Shown in pieces: positions 60,201 to 64,000 of a DNA stretch of 64,000 nucleotides. Made by a program: the position numbers and the translations under genes. Positions within the stretch are counted from its first letter, which is position 1; each line of letters starts with the position of its first letter. The DNA lies in the NCBI GenBank assembly GCA_947044365.1, contig OX345636.1, positions 4,422,001 to 4,486,000 on the forward strand, given 5' to 3'. Below the pieces are notes generated by a model. The model saw only the letters and a program-made list of their open reading frames with translations. It did no database searches and was not told the origin of the DNA. The DNA is from Petrosia ficiformis (lineage: Eukaryota; Porifera; Demospongiae; Haplosclerida; Petrosiidae).

Positions 60201-60987
60201 CAGCAGCTCCTACAACAGGTAAATGACAAGCATCATATTTTCTAAGACTTGAAATTGCAGGAATATTAGGAATAGTATTAAGATTTACTCGAGATGTTGT
60301 CTCTTTTAATATAACCTGAACATAATTTTCATTCGTACTTTTTCCTCTATTTTTGAATATCACTGCAATACCACTGCCTGAACATGAAGTTGCATCGTCA
60401 CTGCATGGCATGCCACCTAGTCCTTCAGACCCTATTGTGTTCAATACTTCAAATGTTCCAAAGGAATTTAGAATTAAAATAGCATACCCAAAATACATGT
60501 TATCAATATTGATCTCACTTATTGTAACATTGTTACACAGATTAAACATTAGTACTGCTCTTTGTTTATACAGAAGTTTAGGATGAGTATTATTGAAATT
60601 TCTAACAGCTGTGCTTGGAATTATCCCTCCACAACTATGAAAATGAACATTTGCCAATAATAAATTGGTGATGTTTATGAAACCAAACCCGAAACCAGGA
60701 CTACCAACAGCAACACAACGTATAGTAGAGTTTTCCTCTGCACCCTGAATAGTGAGGTTGTTGATATTCTGTACAATGCAATATCCATCAATTTCATATA
60801 ATTCATAAGATGACACATTGAGCTTTAGTACCAAATTGTGTAGTTGTGTTGAAGAATTACTGCAAAGTATTTCCTTCAATTGATTAGTGTTAGATATGAT
60901 GACATATTTGGACACTACTCTTTGTGTTCCAGTAAGTATGAATAGAAATAATAATAAAAGCCAGGCACTGGATAAGTAGTTGTGTAT
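57280..60987 (-). pseudogene. Beta-helix-like ectodomain/multi-pass membrane protein, copy B (near full length, frameshifted)
   Basis: An intronless ~3.7-kb frame in three pieces. The N-terminal piece (60987-59683) starts with a signal-peptide-like AWLLLLFLILTGTQ that lacks an ATG: the codon at 60987-60985 is ATA just after a stop, and the first GTG is at 60915. It continues as an Asn-rich, repeat-like ectodomain (NNLTIQGAEENSTIRC, GGMLILFVNGM) typical of parallel beta-helix proteins. A 2-base deletion at ~59692 separates 59702-59286 (FTNNRGTNGAAISLY). An 8-bp insertion at ~59293, shared with copy A, separates the 643-codon C-terminal piece (59211-57280): GICECDHF, GKTGVLCGKC, FGTTECRYC, about nine membrane segments, FHGPYKHTLGYWFGVRVL and a charged tail. 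Likely a surface receptor or adhesion-type protein; the exact family was not identified. Confidence 0.8.
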
Positions 60988-61980
60988 AAAAGTTTAAGTT
61001 ATACATACAATAATCGTGCATTATTAGTTTAGCCAAGATATCAATTACTTTTATTTACTAGGCTATTAATATTATGTTAAAATAATATTCAAACCAGTTT
61101 TTTAAGATTGCTCACACATGCATGACATTAAAAATAGTACATTCAAATCAGCTATATTACAACATACCTATTCATATTTGGTTTCAATCTTGTTTTTTTG
61201 AGTTGAAGTTGATCGTTTGTAACTTAAGATTGTCGTGAACGCAAATGCCTGAGTTAAAGCATACAACAGTATGTACATATAATATATACAAAAAATGTGT
61301 GTGTATACTAATGTGTGCTGGAACAAACAGATTGTTATGGTAGGATTGACATGTACACCATTGCAACATTCTGGTTCACATAATTTTCATTTGACATATA
61401 CATATATATATATATACATGCAGTATAATTACATAGCGTCAATCGGTAAACATAACTCATTCACAACAAAGAGAATTTTTAATTTGCTTTTCCAGCTTCT
61501 AACCTTTTAAAGCAGTAACTTCAGTTTACACAATATACACACCTAAGCAACCAACCAAATAATTCACTGCCAAAACTGATTTGATCTTTATTTGTAGTGT
61601 AAATATGCAATAAACAGCATTTTATATGATATAACATGCACTTTAAAAGCATTAGGAATTAACATACATGCAGTCCATAGAAATGTATAAGATATAAGAT
61701 CATCTGCCTTCTGTTTACTGAGTTCCTTCAATAAACTATAACTGTTTACTATAAAGAAATGGAAGATTTGAGTATAATTACGTTAATTAGTTATGTATAA
61801 TCAGTATGTGTAGCTATTCTGTTTATGAATGAACTGTAGCTACATCATATAAAAATGGCATGTGAGTTTAAGTGAATGTCATCACAAATCATGTTTTTCT
61901 TGCTAATAAGGTACACATGATGACATGATATACAAACCAAATACCATTATACAGCGTTTTGATGAAGAGTTTGCGGCAAC
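60988..61980. other. Upstream of membrane gene copy B; nothing recognised
   Basis: AT-rich, with short AT runs near 61401-61416. No TATA box could be tied to the gene, and small frames at 61184-61510 show no motif. Confidence 0.4.
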
Positions 61981-62003
61981 AAATATATATATATATATAT
62001 ATA

Positions 62004-62041
<38 letters not shown>

Positions 62042-62125
62042 GTATATATAATTATATATATATAGCTATATATATATCTAATTATATATATATATATATA
62101 TAATTATATATATATATATACATAA
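61981..62125. repeat. (AT)n/TAATTA palindromic microsatellite
   Basis: TA dinucleotide runs interrupted by regularly placed ATAATTAT blocks, strongly self-complementary. Confidence 0.9.
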
Positions 62126-62962
62126 TTGTATAATTATATAACCACTTATGTGCTTGATGAATAATACTGTAACGAATAGGGTTTGACCAATCAGATTGCT
62201 CAATTTAAATGTTGAATTACATACATAAACATAAAAAGGTGTATCTAATGGAGCGATTGAAATTAAGTAATCTCATTGGTTAACATAGTATAAGTCCGTT
62301 GTACACCTAAGTAATCTAGTAGCTAATACATATACTTGAAATCTTTAAATAACACAGTTAATGAAGATATAAATAAATCAACTTGCATTTTTTTCTCAAT
62401 AATAATGTTAATTATACATACTTCAATATGCCAACTAAATATGCAATTGATTGATGATGATTGTAATTCAGCATGCTTATCATTTTAGACACTTTCTTTT
62501 CATTAAGTAAATGTAGCAGCTATATATTATGTTAATGCGTATATACTGTATAACATATAACAAGATATATAGAGAAGAAAGGTATCCCTTTGTGGTGTCC
62601 AGCATTCAGTAATCATGGCTCACTTTGTCATGCCTGAAACACAACAGCCTATTATAGTTATTATTTTGATTATCTACTCTCCTTACCTTTTAAAGGACCT
62701 AGTAGAACTTTAGGAATATATTTCAGGCAGAAGAGTTAGCTATTATATAGTTCCAGTTTCTACGTAAGCTACTTAGCTTTCTTTCTGCTGGTCTGTAGAG
62801 CTCAAGCGCACGTAATGGCACACTTAAACTCAGCTGTTGGGATAATGAATGCATTATCTAGGAATTCCAATACTGAAAGCTTACTTAAAAGTAAAAGCCA
62901 TTTGTCCCAATGCCAACAAGGACAAACAATTGAGTTTTAACTCCACAAGGAAGAAAAGATGA
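62126..62962. other. Intergenic, nothing recognised
   Basis: No gene with motif support. A 35-codon frame starting ATGGCTCAC at 62614 is too short to call. Confidence 0.4.
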
Positions 62963-63181
62963 ATGCAGAAGAAATCAATTACTAAACCAAGCCATGAAGA
63001 TTACGTTAAGGCAAAGAAGACACTTATAGTATCTACAGTCACTAAAGGTGAAATCAGTCTACCAGAAGTCTAATGGCACAAAATTGAATGTACAAAATGT
63101 GGTATTTGGATTCATACTTATTGCTGCAAGACAAAAATCGGTGACGAATATATCTGTACAAACTGCTCTGATTGTGCATAA
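62963..63181 (+). pseudogene. PHD-finger relic with nonsense codon
   Basis: From ATG at 62963 the frame runs (KSITKPSHEDYVKAKK, GEISLPEV) to an in-frame TAA at ~63071, then continues WHKIECTKCGIWIHTYCC, KIGDEYICTNC and a stop at 63179-63181. C-x2-C...W-x-H-x2-C...C-x2-C is the second half of a PHD zinc finger. Such fingers occur in retroelement ORFs and chromatin proteins; the first half is missing. Confidence 0.5.
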
Positions 63182-64000
63182 TTCAGAATAATAAATCATT
63201 CAGTCCATTATTATTATAATTATAATTATAATTATATTATTAGCTATTATTATTCATTATAATTTATAGTAATTAAAGTCATTGGACTGTTCATAATTTT
63301 GTAATTATCAATCTTCTTATCTTACCTATAATAAAACATGACTATTATCAATCCATCCATCTATCTTCTTACAGAATATTTAACAGGCTAACCGCAATAT
63401 GGATTTTATGGGAAATTGTGAACACTGGCTAACAATACGGATTTACAGTAGGATTTATTGAGAAATATTCAAGCATGCTGTGAAATATCTAAGCATGCTA
63501 ACGTACTATGCTAGCATACTGTGATGCTAATGTACTGTCAGCTTGTTTGAAATGTATAGGTGGGCATTTTTTCCGTGCCATCCCTACATAGAGAGTACTT
63601 CCGTACTCTGATAAAAACATTCATAGGTTATCCGAAGATTAGAGAACTCAAAAATACATATAATTTAAAGGCATTTCATTAAAAAAAGATTGAAAATTGA
63701 GTAAACAAATTCAAGATCAAAATTCAAAAAAGGTTTCAAGCAAAGATGAAAAACAAAGAAGTATCAAAAAACGTTTTGTAAACAAAGCAGCAAGGGACAT
63801 ATAAGATTACAACATTATATATATATATATATATATATATCAAAACATACATACACAAGTAATTAATAGACAAATACTCAATTTCACAATTACTGTGTAA
63901 AGGACTGTCAAATAAATAATAGGCTGGGAATTGGCTGAGATTCTGAAATAAATTATAGATGTACTAACCCGGTTATATGAGTTTCATCTGCAATGTTTAC
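63182..64000. other. Intergenic to window end
   Basis: TAATTA runs near 63210-63260, GCATGCTA repeats near 63470-63525 (AAGCATGCTGTGAAATATCT and TAAGCATGCTAACG), and (AT)n at 63817-63840. No gene. Confidence 0.5.

Larger units (their letters stand above)
48505..60546. repeat. Segmental duplication, copy B
   Basis: Partner of 13121-23774, same orientation. It is longer because it keeps the retroelement C-terminal ORF (50452-51310), a ~400-bp arm of the palindromic repeat (53070-53500) and an insertion at ~53660-54260. It lacks ~200 bp present at 17412-17615. Homology to A stops at 60546 within the membrane gene; B continues through that gene. Confidence 0.92.

Noticed and set aside
57280..60915. 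Treating membrane gene copy B as a functional intron-containing gene
   Set aside because: The gaps between pieces are 2 bases and 8 bases with no possible intron, so they are frameshifts.

Overview
This is a eukaryotic nuclear window. It is AT-rich, its genes are split by short GT-AG introns, and long stretches are crowded with nested mobile elements. The gene content points to a marine invertebrate, most likely a demosponge: a dermatopontin-family secreted protein, a beta-helix-like ectodomain fused to a multi-pass membrane region, kinases of the HND/IDFGK type, and animal-type CACTA, hAT and TTAA elements. The phylum is inferred from protein style, not proven. There is no prokaryotic signal (no operons, no CRISPR).

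Layout. 1-3190: inverted MITE pair, then other MITEs. 3196-4500: ~151-bp tandem array with a higher-order repeat. 4696-12466: a linked module of a damaged coiled-coil/protein kinase gene (minus), a three-exon CACTA (En/Spm-type) transposase (minus) and, divergent from a ~90-bp shared promoter, a five-exon accessory gene (plus). 13121-23774: copy A of a ~11-12 kb segmental duplication holding a decayed retroelement RT fragment, a PLAT-like secreted protein gene and a decayed multi-pass membrane protein. 23882-25340: three orphan exons. 24513-28850: TTAA MITE, other MITEs, hAT relic with a second element nested inside, GIY-YIG-type retroelement tail. 30920-32632: a five-exon gene joining a signal peptide, two unrecognised Cys-containing repeats and a dermatopontin domain; it is the most intact host gene here. 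33750-40480: MITEs and a 2.7-kb tandem repeat (2.2 copies), each unit carrying a CACTG-ended element with an internal ~124-bp array. 42233-43948: large imperfect palindrome. 44141-45010: third PLAT-like copy in opposite orientation, followed by an inverted RT fragment. 45930-48506: long-TIR element with a TATAG microsatellite. 48505-60546: copy B of the segmental duplication, which keeps a retroelement endonuclease-like ORF lost from copy A and a fuller, still frameshifted membrane protein gene reaching 60987. 61000-64000: AT repeats and a broken PHD-finger ORF.

How it fits together. Most of the window was built by transposition and duplication. The CACTA transposase and its divergent partner look like a complete protein kit, and the many TA-flanked CACTG-ended MITEs nearby are candidate non-autonomous clients. 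Three PLAT-like paralogs share the same in-frame TAG, and the two membrane-protein copies share the same 8-bp insertion, so these lesions (or recoding sites) predate the duplications. Exon joins below were derived by hand from splice consensus and reading phase; no transcript data were available.
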